DNA of 12,820 bases from Burkholderiales bacterium (GCA_005800795.1 SYEN01000356.1:1-12820); one strand, 5' to 3'. Shown: positions 1 through 7,373, numbered from the stretch's first letter. Made by a program: numbers and translations. The notes: a model not told the origin generated them from the sequence alone.

Positions 1-121
1 GAGCCTGTATGAAATTCTACAAATCTTGAGCTTGAATGTGTTTGAGAAAACGCCTTTACATCAATTACTTACCCCAACCACCGATGAGCAAAATGAGCAA
101 AACCAGCTCTCTCTACTCTGA
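1..121 (+). CDS. IS4-family transposase, C-terminal fragment (runs off left edge)
   Basis: An open frame enters from the left edge (first full codon at 2-4) and ends at TGA 119-121, giving 39 residues. They begin SLYEILQILSLNVFEKTPL and end in a polar tail, NEQNQLSLL. From family memory, the 'LY-(x)2-LQILS-(x)3-FEKTP' block followed by a short Gln/Asn-rich tail is the typical C-terminus of IS4-type DDE transposases, including those with a DUF4372 N-terminal domain. The catalytic residues would lie outside the window. The segment is more A/T-rich than the genes that follow, as expected for an inserted element. The family call rests on this short tail only; whether the full transposase is intact cannot be seen. 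Confidence 0.72.
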   Translation, partial: SLYEILQILSLNVFEKTPLHQLLTPTTDEQNEQNQLSLL

Positions 122-145
122 TAATCGTTGGGACACTACTGGTTT
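122..145 (+). mobile_element. probable right end of the IS4-type element
   Basis: The transposase stop at 119-121 is followed by a short non-coding stretch containing GTTGGGACACTACTGG (127-142). Read inward from the chromosome this is CCAGTAGTGTCCCAAC, which looks like an IS terminal inverted repeat. After it the sequence becomes A/T-rich, and the stop codon of the Bug gene (159-157) follows within about 15 bases. The left end of the element is outside the window, so neither the matching inverted repeat nor a target-site duplication can be checked. The exact boundary is a guess. Confidence 0.45.
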
Positions 146-156
146 TAATTGAATAT

Positions 157-1116
157 TTACTTCGACATTCCCAAGGCAACCAGCGTGCGCCGGTACGCGT
201 CGAGTTCTTTTTCCAGAAACGCGGGCAGGTCGCGGTGGCCGATGGTGTCCACCGTCCAGAAATTGAAGTCGAGGTCTTTTTTCACCGCGTCGCTTTTCAT
301 CGCGCTGCTTAACGCGTCATCCCAGAACGCGAGTTGCGCGGCGTCGAGGCCGCGCGGGCCGAAGATGGTGTAGAACACGTTGGCGGTGACATCCACGCCC
401 TGTTCGCGCATGGTCGGCACGTTGGCGAGCACGCCGCTATGGCGGCGCGGTCCGGCGACGCCGAGAAACCGTAACTTGCCTGACTGGGTAAGCTGCATCG
501 CGCTGCCTGGGCTTTGCACGCCGACATCGAGGTGTCCGCCTGCAACTTGTATCGCGGTGTCGGTCCCGGAGTTGAACACCACCACCTTGAGTTTGGTGGG
601 GTCTGCACCCGCCAGCCGCCCGATCTCGCCGACAGAAATATGGATCGGATTGCCCGCAGCGGTGGAGATGCCAAAGGTGACCGACGCGGGATCTTTGCGC
701 AGCCGTTCGACAATATCGCGAGCGTTCTTGATCGGGGAATCGGCACGCACGAAATACATCTGGTATTCGTCGAGCAGCTTGATGATGGGCGACAACTCGC
801 GTGGCGTTACCGTACCGCGCCCTGCCGCCACCGTGGTGAGCCAGCTTGACGAGGCGAGGCCCAGGTAGTGCGGACTGTTCGGGTGCGTGTTCAAGTAGGC
901 GAACGCCACCGATTGTCCGCCACCGGGTTTGTTGACCACGTTGATGGGCGTACTGACGCGCCCATCCTGCAGCAGACGTTGCAGCGTGCGGCCGATGCGG
1001 TCGTTGGCGCCCCCGGGCGCAGCACCGACGATAATTTCCACAGGCCTTTCCGGGCGCCAGCCTTGCGCGTGCGTCAAGAGCGGAATACTGAACAACAGTG
1101 CCAGCCAAAGTCTCAC
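157..1116 (-). CDS. Bug/TctC-family periplasmic carboxylate-binding protein
   Basis: Predicted extracytoplasmic solute receptor of the tripartite tricarboxylate transporter (TctC/Bug) family, 319 residues, the usual family length. Residues 1-18 form a Sec signal peptide with likely cleavage after THA. Family hallmarks are visible: WRPERPVEIIVGAAPGG at 20-36 (the ligand-clamping PGG loop, with D39), NKPGGG at 62-67, and VPTMREQG at 233-240. Such proteins bind di-/tricarboxylates or aromatic acids in the periplasm and pass them to a TctAB permease, or act in sensing. No tctA or tctB lies in the window, so this is an orphan receptor here. The start is GTG (1116-1114), set by a strong AAGGAG six bases upstream. 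It is the last gene of the leuC-leuD-like operon, 12 nt after leuD. The ligand is unknown; proximity to a LeuCD-like hydro-lyase suggests a related hydroxy or unsaturated acid. Confidence 0.88.
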   Translation of the reverse strand: MRLWLALLFSIPLLTHAQGWRPERPVEIIVGAAPGGANDRIGRTLQRLLQDGRVSTPINVVNKPGGGQSVAFAYLNTHPNSPHYLGLASSSWLTTVAAGRGTVTPRELSPIIKLLDEYQMYFVRADSPIKNARDIVERLRKDPASVTFGISTAAGNPIHISVGEIGRLAGADPTKLKVVVFNSGTDTAIQVAGGHLDVGVQSPGSAMQLTQSGKLRFLGVAGPRRHSGVLANVPTMREQGVDVTANVFYTIFGPRGLDAAQLAFWDDALSSAMKSDAVKKDLDFNFWTVDTIGHRDLPAFLEKELDAYRRTLVALGMSK

Positions 1117-1122
1117 GAAAAA

Positions 1123-1131
1123 CTCCTTTTA
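1123..1131 (-). promoter_or_regulatory. ribosome binding site of the Bug gene overlapping the leuD stop region
   Basis: On the minus strand the leuD stop TAA (1131-1129) is followed directly by AAGGAG (1128-1123), six bases before the GTG start at 1116. This near-consensus Shine-Dalgarno sequence decides the GTG start. It shows that the Bug gene has its own efficient initiation inside the operon, unlike leuD, which has no visible Shine-Dalgarno sequence. Confidence 0.8.
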
Positions 1132-1755
1132 AATCAATTGTTTAAGCCAGGGCATGTCGGTGCGGTATTGCGCCTCGAAGGCCTCGATCTGCGGCAGATG
1201 TTGCAATGTTACGCCGACGTCGTCCAGCCCTTTGAGCAGCCGTTCCTTGCGTGTGGCGTCGATGTCGAAGGCGTGTGTCGTTCCATCGGGTGCAATCACG
1301 ATTTGGCGGGGCAGATCAACCGTCATGGCGATACCCGGCGCGTTTTGTAACTGCGCCATCAAGCCGCTCACCACAGGTTGCGGCAGCACGATAGTGAGCA
1401 CGCCGTTTTGCATGCAATTGCCGCGATACACGTCACCAAAACTCGCGCCGATCAGCGCGCGCACACCAAAATCAAGCGTGGCATACGCGGCACTTTCGCG
1501 CGACGAGCCGCAACCGAAATCGGGGCCGGTGACCAGAATGCCCGCGCCGTGATACCAGGGCTGATTGAGCACAAAACGGGGGCATGGTTGCTCCTGTTCG
1601 TCGAACCGCAGATCGTGCAAAAACACGCGCGCGTAGTCGTTGTAACCGGGCCGGCGCGGCAGACGTTGAAAGCGCCCTGGCACAATCATGCCAGTGTCGA
1701 GTTTGGCGATGTCGAGCGGGGCGGCTATGGCGGTGAGGCTGGTGAAGGGTTGCAT
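1129..1755 (-). CDS. leuD: LeuD-like small subunit of an aconitase-family hydro-lyase
   Basis: Small (swivelling) subunit of a 3-isopropylmalate dehydratase-type enzyme, 208 residues, normal for LeuD. It pairs with the large subunit encoded just upstream. Visible signatures: LDTGMIVPGRF at 19-29 (substrate-loop segment), FVLNQP at 61-66, FGCGSSRE at 80-87 (the invariant block carrying the active-site serine/arginine), ASFGDVYRGN at 104-113, and GLDDVGVTLQH at 176-186 near the C-terminus. The first block is normally (N)VDTDxIIP; here the second Asp is Gly (DTG), which departs from leucine-pathway enzymes. The start ATG lies 10 nt after the leuC stop and no Shine-Dalgarno is visible, so translation probably depends on ribosomes leaving leuC. 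Biochemically it could be true isopropylmalate isomerase or a paralogue acting on another 2-hydroxyacid; the changed loop and absent leuA/leuB favour the latter, without proof. Confidence 0.88.
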   Translation of the reverse strand: MQPFTSLTAIAAPLDIAKLDTGMIVPGRFQRLPRRPGYNDYARVFLHDLRFDEQEQPCPRFVLNQPWYHGAGILVTGPDFGCGSSRESAAYATLDFGVRALIGASFGDVYRGNCMQNGVLTIVLPQPVVSGLMAQLQNAPGIAMTVDLPRQIVIAPDGTTHAFDIDATRKERLLKGLDDVGVTLQHLPQIEAFEAQYRTDMPWLKQLI

Positions 1756-1765
1756 GGTTTTGGTA

Positions 1766-3175
1766 TTACAGCGTGCGCACGTCGGTCAGCCACCCGGTTA
1801 CTGCTGCTGCAGCCGCCATTGCCGGGCTCATGATATGCGTCAGGGCACCAAGCCCCTGGCGGCCTTCAAAATTGCGGTTGGTGGTGGAGGCACTGCGTTG
1901 TCCGGGCGCCAGGCTGTCGCCATTGGAGCCGCCACACATCGAGCAACTGGCGTCGAGCCATTCAAATCCGGCTGCGAGAAATATTTTGTCGAGGCCCTCG
2001 GCTTCGGCGGCGCGTTTCACCGTGGAGGACCCGGGCACCACCATCGCGGGGACGACGGCTTTGCGGCCTTTGACCACCGCCGCTGCCGTGCGCAGGTCTT
2101 CGATGCGCGCGTTAGTACACGAGCCGATGAACACGCGGTCGATCCTTATACCGGCCAGCGGCGTGCCGGGCGTGAGTTTCATGTAGTCGAGCGCGCGCGC
2201 AACACGGCTGCGCTTTTCGCTGCCGGTAATGGATGCGGGATCAGGCACTCGGCCGGTGATGGGTGAGGAATCTTCCGGACTTGTGCCCCAGCTCACCATC
2301 GGCGCAACGTCGCTGGCGTCGAGCGAGAGTTCGCGGTTAAAGCGCGCATCGGGGTGCGACGGCAGCGTGCGCCAGTAGGCGAGCGCCTGATCCCAATCGG
2401 CGCCGCTGGGTGCGAGCGGCCGGCCATGCAAATAACGACACGTGGTGTCGTCCGGCGCGCTCATGCCGATGCGCGCGCCGGCTTCGATCGACATGTTGCA
2501 ACTGGTCATGCGGCCCTCAATGGACATTGCGCGGATGGTTGAACCCGCGTACTCGACAGCGTGCCCGACCGCGCCGCCGATGCCGATGTGCGCGATGATC
2601 GCAAGAATCACGTCCTTGGCGCTGACATGCGCCCCCAACGCGCCATTGATGCTGATGCGAAACGTATTCGGTTTTTTTTGCCACAGCGTTTGCGTGGCGA
2701 GCACGTGACGCAACTGGTTGGATTGCCCGATGGGAATCGGCAGCGCGCCCAGCGCACCGTGCGTGGCGGTGTGCGAATCGCAGCAGGCAATCAACAGGCC
2801 CGGCTGCGTCCAGCCAAGCTCCGGGCCGATGACATGGATGATGCCCTGCCGCGGGTGATGCACACCGTAGTGTTCGATGCCGAATTCACGCGCGTTGGTG
2901 TCAAGCGCCTCCACCACGCGGCGGATTTCCGGATGGGCGATGCTCGCCGGCGCAGTGGCGCGATTCGTTGACGGAAGATAGTGGTCGGTCACCGCGAGCG
3001 CCTGCCTGGGCTTGCGAACCTTGTGACCTTCGGCGCGCATCTGGTCAAAAGCGAGAAAGGTGCCGCCTTCGTGAACCAGATTCTTGTCCACGTACAGCAG
3101 GTCTTCGCCTTGAGGATGGGGCACGATGACGTGCCGTGCCCATACCCGGTCAAACAGCGTGAGCGGCGTAGTCAT
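1766..3175 (-). CDS. leuC: LeuC-like large [4Fe-4S] subunit of an aconitase-family hydro-lyase
   Basis: Large subunit of a 3-isopropylmalate dehydratase-type enzyme, 469 residues, essentially the length of E. coli LeuC. It should hold the [4Fe-4S] cluster that dehydrates/rehydrates a 2-hydroxyacid in the cytoplasm. Cluster ligands are intact: C353 in GSCTNARIEDLR, and C411 and C414 in CSMC. Other family blocks are CDSHTATHGALGAL (132-145), HVLATQT (157-163), EGRMTSCNMSIEAGA (220-234), DKIFLAAGFEW (396-406) and NRNFEGRQG (433-441). Several positions near-invariant in leucine enzymes are altered: GTSEVEHVLATQ reads GQSNQLRHVLATQ, CSMCLAMN reads CSMCGGSN, and (M/V)DHN reads TDHY (63-66). Its ATG overlaps the kinase stop (ATGA, 3175-3172), implying translational coupling, with a weak AGGGAAAG upstream. 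The fold and chemistry are secure; the leucine assignment is not, and I regard it as a divergent paralogue. Confidence 0.9.
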   Translation of the reverse strand: MTTPLTLFDRVWARHVIVPHPQGEDLLYVDKNLVHEGGTFLAFDQMRAEGHKVRKPRQALAVTDHYLPSTNRATAPASIAHPEIRRVVEALDTNAREFGIEHYGVHHPRQGIIHVIGPELGWTQPGLLIACCDSHTATHGALGALPIPIGQSNQLRHVLATQTLWQKKPNTFRISINGALGAHVSAKDVILAIIAHIGIGGAVGHAVEYAGSTIRAMSIEGRMTSCNMSIEAGARIGMSAPDDTTCRYLHGRPLAPSGADWDQALAYWRTLPSHPDARFNRELSLDASDVAPMVSWGTSPEDSSPITGRVPDPASITGSEKRSRVARALDYMKLTPGTPLAGIRIDRVFIGSCTNARIEDLRTAAAVVKGRKAVVPAMVVPGSSTVKRAAEAEGLDKIFLAAGFEWLDASCSMCGGSNGDSLAPGQRSASTTNRNFEGRQGLGALTHIMSPAMAAAAAVTGWLTDVRTL

Positions 3176-6100
3176 TGTTCTTTCCCTACGGAATCTACGA
3201 CCTTCCCACGATTGTCTACCAGACGCTGCACGGTGTCGCAGAACATTTCCACCGAATCGGCCTTGAAAATCAAGGTTTGTACGCCCACTGCCGCCGCCTG
3301 ACTCTGCAATTTCTCGTCAATGAAGCCCGAGGCCACCGCCACGGGCAAGCCGGCCCGGATGCCTTGTACTGCCCTCGCCACGTCCAGCCCGGACATCCCC
3401 GGCATGTTGTAGTCTGTCAGTACAAGTTCGAAAGCGGCGGGGTCGGCGCGCAGCGCAGCCAGCGCGTCTTGGGCATGGGTGTAACTGGCCACGCGATAGC
3501 CGCGCCGCTCCAGCAGGCGTTTGACCAGATAAGACAGATCTTCGTCATCATCAATGTACATGACACACACGCCGCCGCTTACGGCTGGCGCCGGCATCGC
3601 TGTCGTGTCAGCCTCCGGGGTCACAGTGTCCGCCAGCACAGTGTCCGCCGGTAGGTACAGCGTGAAGGTCGATCCCATTCCGGGCTCGCTATCGACGGTA
3701 ATCGTGCCCCCGTGCTCCTGAATGATGCCATGCGCCACAGACAGGCCCAGTCCGGTGCCTTCACCCACTGGCTTGGTGGTGAAGAAAGGCTCGAAGACGC
3801 GTTCGCGTGTAGCCGCATCCATGCCCAGCCCGGTGTCGCTCACGGCAATCCGCACCGTGCGGCCCGGGTGTTTTTGGTGCAATTCCAGCAACGCGGGGAT
3901 ATTCTGTGCGAGACCCGCGTCCAGCAACACCGTATCCAGCCGGATGTCGATGTGTCCGGTGCCTTCGGGCATTGCCTGATATGCGTTGGTGGCAAGGTTG
4001 ATAATGACCTGCTGTATCTGCGTTGCATCGGCCAGTACCAGCGGCGCATCGGGGTCGCAGTAAACGTTCAGCGTCAGGCGTGCCGGCAGGGTGGCGCGCA
4101 GCAGGCGGGCGGTCTCTTCCACCACTCCAGGCAACGATTCCGGCTTGAGGTGGGTCGGTTGGCGGCGGCTAAAGGCCAGTATCTGTTGCACCAGATCAAG
4201 CGCCCGCGACGCGGCCTTGTCAATCTGCGCCAGGCTCTCCCGTGCCTGCGGATTGTTTGCGGTGTCCTGTCGGGCCAGATCGACGTTGCCGAGGATGGCA
4301 GCAATGATGTTGTTGAAATCATGCGCAATACCGCCGGCCAGGGTGCCGATGGCCTGCATTTTTTGCGATTCGCGTAGTTGTGCCGCCAGCACGGTACGGG
4401 CTTGCTCAGCAAGCCTAAGCGCTGAAATGTCGTGCATGACGATGGCGGCGCCAATGACCGTCTGTGATTCGTCCCGGATCGGCGAAATGCTGCGGATAAC
4501 CGGCACGGCGGTTCCGTCCTTGGCAAGCCGTATCACTTCTTCCAGGGGAATGGGTTTGCCAGCGGAGAGCAGCGCCGAGTGATCGCGGACAATGTGTTCC
4601 ATTGCGGACGGCATGATGAAGGAGATGCGCTGGCCGATCGCTTCCGCGGTGGCGTAACCGAACATCTTTTCCGCGGCGGCGTTCCACGACAAGATGGTGC
4701 CATCCAGCGTGCGGCTGATAATCGCGTCGGTCGAGTTCTCGACGATGGTGGCGAGCAATGCGCGCGTGGCGCCGGCGAGCTTGCGCTCTGTAATGTCGCG
4801 CATGAAGGCGCAGTTGTATTCCTGACCCTGAAATTGAATGTAATTTGCGGTGACTTCGGTGTGGATGAGACCGCCGTTTGCGGTGTAATGATCGGATTCA
4901 AACGTGAGCGATTTTTGGCGTTTTAGTTCCTCCCAGTGCGCGGGCCAGGCATGCGGCGGGAAGTGCGGGTCGATATCGGAAACGGTTTTTCCTACCATCT
5001 CTTCGCGGGCATAACCCAGCACACGGCAGGCGGCGTCGTTAACGTAAATGATTTCCGCGTTGGGCTTGATCCAGAACACGGGGTTGACCGCGCGATCTAT
5101 GCTGAATTGCGTTAATTGCAATGAGTTCTGAATGTGTTTGCGCTCGGTGATATCTTCGATCACGCGGATGGTATAGAGCGGCTTGCCGGTGTCGTCGCGC
5201 GCCAGCGATTCGGTGCGCGTCACCCAGATTACCGTGCCATCCTTGCGGGTGTAACGTTTTTCGTTTGAAAAATAGTCTATAGCGCCGGCCATAAGCCGGG
5301 CACGCTCTGCGTGCCCTATGTCCCGATCGTCGGGGTGATTGAGCATTCGCGGTGGTGTACCCAGCAGTTCTTCCGGCGCGTAGCCGGTGATTTCGCTGTA
5401 ACACCGGTTATTCCGGATGTAGCGGTCGTTAAGATCGAAATGCGCGATGCCGACCGCCACCTGGTCGAAGGTGGCGCGAAAGCGCATTTCGCTGTCGTGG
5501 ATCGCCGCTTCAGCCACTTTGAGCGCGGTGATGTCTTGCAGAATGATTGAGGTGCCGATGACTTTACCCGCTGAGTCGTGTATGGGCGCGTGGCTGGTGA
5601 AGACTTGTATGGGGCGGCCGTCTTTAGTCATACGGTCAGTCTGGCGCTCGATGACATGCTCGCCGTTGAGCAGGCGTTGGGTGTTTTGCTGCATGTAGGA
5701 GGCCCGATGCGGCGGTACGGTAAAGTCAGCGGGTTTGCCGATGACTTCTGCGGCAGAATAGCCGAGCATGCGTTGCGCCCCGGCGCTCCAGGAGGTGATC
5801 TTGCCCTTCAGGTCGCGGCCGAGAATGGCATAGTTCGAGTTGTCGACGATGGTAGCGAGCCGGTCGCGCGCGGCGCTGGTATGCCATAGCCGGTACAGCG
5901 TGGCGAGGATCAGTCCCAACGGCAGCAGGCCGAACAGCCCTACCAAGAGCGAGCGCACGGCCCAGCCGGCCAGAGCGTCACGCGTTGATATGCCCACACC
6001 CACAAAAAACGGATAACCCTCCAGCACGGCTATGCTGTAAATGCGCTTGACGCCATCCGTCGCAGACACTATCTCGAAGGTGCCCTGTTTTTTCCCCGCT

Positions 6101-6816
6101 GTGATGACCTCGCGTGTGGGCATGCCTGGTGACAGTGGCACGCTCTTGCCGCCGGCAATGGCCGGCCGGCGCAGTACCGGGCTGAAGCTGTCGCTGCGGA
6201 AAATCGTGATCAGGCCCTGCTCTCCGATGTCAAGTGACTGAAACAGTTTCTGAAAATACTCGACTTCGACCGATGCGCTCACCAGGCCGCGGAACTTTCC
6301 CTGGCTGTCGCGCAGCGCCTTGGCGATGGTCAGGGACGGGCGTCCGGTGACGCGGCCTATCGCGACCTCGGAATACACCAGACTGGCCCGGGCGCCGTCA
6401 CGCGCCGCGCGGAAGTAGTCGCGGTCAGCCTCGTTCACGCGCGGCGTGGTTGCGCTTTCCGAGGTGTAGATCAGGTCCCCTGCCGAATCGAACACCCGCA
6501 GAGCCGACAATTCGGGAAAATTCTGGCGGCGCACAGCCAAGCCGGCATCCAGGGCTTCTGCAAAACGCGGTACGGCTTGCTTGTCGAGCGCATCCAGAGG
6601 CAACTCTGTTGCCATGACCTGCAAATGCGCGCCGGCACGGCGCAGTGCGGCGTCAAATCTCGCCTCGATAATCGCCGCATAATTGCGCGTCGTCGTCGCA
6701 GTGTCGTGCAATTTCTCGCGGTAGCTCGACAAGATCAGATACGCGAACAGCGCCACCACGGCAAACGTGCCCGCAGCGATGGCGCACAGTTGCAGGTGGC
6801 TGCGTTTCACGATCAT
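3172..6816 (-). CDS. membrane hybrid sensor histidine kinase with periplasmic dCache-like domain, four PAS domains and C-terminal receiver
   Basis: 1214 residues. Order: TM1 (about 11-30); a periplasmic region of about 250 residues resembling a double-Cache ligand sensor (NEADRDYFRAARDG at 128-141 is typical); TM2 (about 288-308); four PAS domains (about 318-433, 443-560, 566-680, 687-803); a dimerisation/phosphoacceptor helix with H832 in GIAHDFNN; a HATPase domain with N-box QVIINLATNA (936-945), G1 DTGLGMD (994-1000), F-box EPFFTT (1009-1014) and G2 GTGLGLS (1020-1026); and a receiver domain with acidic pocket D1089-D1091, phosphoacceptor D1135 in LTDYNMPGMSG and K1185. The lysine is followed by Ala instead of the usual Pro. 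PAS1 and PAS4 begin almost identically (ATIVDNS / ATIVENS), suggesting internal duplication. It is the upstream partner of leuC, overlapping it by four bases. No DNA-binding output is fused or adjacent, so its target is unknown. No clear Shine-Dalgarno precedes the ATG; a GTG two codons later is an alternative start. Confidence 0.93.
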   Translation of the reverse strand: MIVKRSHLQLCAIAAGTFAVVALFAYLILSSYREKLHDTATTTRNYAAIIEARFDAALRRAGAHLQVMATELPLDALDKQAVPRFAEALDAGLAVRRQNFPELSALRVFDSAGDLIYTSESATTPRVNEADRDYFRAARDGARASLVYSEVAIGRVTGRPSLTIAKALRDSQGKFRGLVSASVEVEYFQKLFQSLDIGEQGLITIFRSDSFSPVLRRPAIAGGKSVPLSPGMPTREVITAGKKQGTFEIVSATDGVKRIYSIAVLEGYPFFVGVGISTRDALAGWAVRSLLVGLFGLLPLGLILATLYRLWHTSAARDRLATIVDNSNYAILGRDLKGKITSWSAGAQRMLGYSAAEVIGKPADFTVPPHRASYMQQNTQRLLNGEHVIERQTDRMTKDGRPIQVFTSHAPIHDSAGKVIGTSIILQDITALKVAEAAIHDSEMRFRATFDQVAVGIAHFDLNDRYIRNNRCYSEITGYAPEELLGTPPRMLNHPDDRDIGHAERARLMAGAIDYFSNEKRYTRKDGTVIWVTRTESLARDDTGKPLYTIRVIEDITERKHIQNSLQLTQFSIDRAVNPVFWIKPNAEIIYVNDAACRVLGYAREEMVGKTVSDIDPHFPPHAWPAHWEELKRQKSLTFESDHYTANGGLIHTEVTANYIQFQGQEYNCAFMRDITERKLAGATRALLATIVENSTDAIISRTLDGTILSWNAAAEKMFGYATAEAIGQRISFIMPSAMEHIVRDHSALLSAGKPIPLEEVIRLAKDGTAVPVIRSISPIRDESQTVIGAAIVMHDISALRLAEQARTVLAAQLRESQKMQAIGTLAGGIAHDFNNIIAAILGNVDLARQDTANNPQARESLAQIDKAASRALDLVQQILAFSRRQPTHLKPESLPGVVEETARLLRATLPARLTLNVYCDPDAPLVLADATQIQQVIINLATNAYQAMPEGTGHIDIRLDTVLLDAGLAQNIPALLELHQKHPGRTVRIAVSDTGLGMDAATRERVFEPFFTTKPVGEGTGLGLSVAHGIIQEHGGTITVDSEPGMGSTFTLYLPADTVLADTVTPEADTTAMPAPAVSGGVCVMYIDDDEDLSYLVKRLLERRGYRVASYTHAQDALAALRADPAAFELVLTDYNMPGMSGLDVARAVQGIRAGLPVAVASGFIDEKLQSQAAAVGVQTLIFKADSVEMFCDTVQRLVDNRGKVVDSVGKEQ

Positions 6817-6874
6817 GGTATCGCGCGGGCGCCGTTACGTTTTGGGGTGCATACTACGACAAAAGTTAATCCGC

Positions 6875-7264
6875 TCAGTCCTTTTTTTCCGCTTCCATTT
6901 CCGCCATCGCATCCCTCGCCCAGCGAAACGCCTCGATGCCTGCCGGCACGCCGGCGTAACAGGCAATCTGCAGCAGCACTTCCTTGATTTCGTCCTTGGT
7001 CACGCCGTTGCCGAACGAACGCTTCACGTGCAGCTTGAATTCATGCTGGCGGTTGAACGCGGCCAGCAACCCGATGTTGAGCAGGCTGCGCGTTTTACGT
7101 GGCAGGCCGGGGCGGCTCCAGATCATGCCCCACGCGGTTTCGGTGGCGTATTCCTGCATCGCCATGCTGAATTCGTCGATGTTTTGCATCGACTTGTCGA
7201 CGTATTCCGCGCCCAGTACTTCGCGCCGCAGGGTGATGCCTTTGTTGAACAGTTCGCTGGCCAT
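6875..7264 (-). CDS. carboxymuconolactone decarboxylase (CMD/PcaC) family protein
   Basis: 129 residues, the typical size of a single-domain CMD protein, all-helical and cytoplasmic. The sequence follows the PcaC pattern closely: RREVLG (13-18), AWGMIWSRPGLPRKTRSLLNI within 44-64, LLAAFNRQHEFKLHV (66-80), NGVTKDEIKEVLLQ (86-99) and YAGVPAG (103-109). It lacks the CxxC-type catalytic pair of AhpD-like peroxidase members, so a decarboxylase or lactone-acting role is more plausible than disulfide reduction. 4-Carboxymuconolactone decarboxylase acts in the protocatechuate branch of the beta-ketoadipate pathway, but no other gene of that pathway is in the window and many CMD proteins have other or unknown functions. 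The start is supported by AAAGGA six bases upstream. It is the first gene of the minus-strand cluster; 58 nt separate it from the kinase, with no obvious terminator, so co-transcription is possible. Confidence 0.85.
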   Translation of the reverse strand: MASELFNKGITLRREVLGAEYVDKSMQNIDEFSMAMQEYATETAWGMIWSRPGLPRKTRSLLNIGLLAAFNRQHEFKLHVKRSFGNGVTKDEIKEVLLQIACYAGVPAGIEAFRWARDAMAEMEAEKKD

Positions 7265-7270
7265 AAAAAA

Positions 7271-7276
7271 TCCTTT
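7271..7276 (-). promoter_or_regulatory. ribosome binding site of the CMD-family gene
   Basis: The minus strand reads AAAGGA followed by six T residues and the ATG at 7264-7262. Spacing and sequence are close to optimal, and they fix the start of this short gene. Confidence 0.7.
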
Positions 7277-7326
7277 ATTAAGCGTGGGTTAAAAAGACGG
7301 ATGGAGGATGTATCGTAAGTATTTGT

Positions 7327-7332
7327 TTTATA
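7327..7332 (-). promoter_or_regulatory. possible -10 element for the CMD-led cluster
   Basis: The minus strand reads TATAAA within an A/T-rich stretch, about 60 bases before the CMD start. No convincing -35 hexamer lies 16-18 bases upstream. It is offered because the surrounding 7310-7350 region is the only strongly A/T-rich part of this divergent intergenic space. Confidence 0.25.
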
Positions 7333-7373
7333 TGATTATTTTAATGAAAAGATTTGCCGGCCTAGTACTGCTT

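Noticed and set aside
1688..2266. 192-codon plus-strand open frame opposite leuC
   Set aside because: It lies wholly antisense to a clear LeuC-like gene, has no recognisable domain, and such frames are common opposite G/C-rich coding sequence.
1129..3175. Ordinary leucine-biosynthesis leuCD operon
   Set aside because: No leuA or leuB is adjacent, both subunits depart from conserved leucine-enzyme segments, and the partners are a sensor kinase and a Bug receptor. The possibility is kept open but is not preferred.
3712..4377. 221-codon plus-strand open frame opposite the kinase catalytic region
   Set aside because: It is antisense to the well-supported histidine kinase and HATPase domains, has no family motif and no ribosome binding site.
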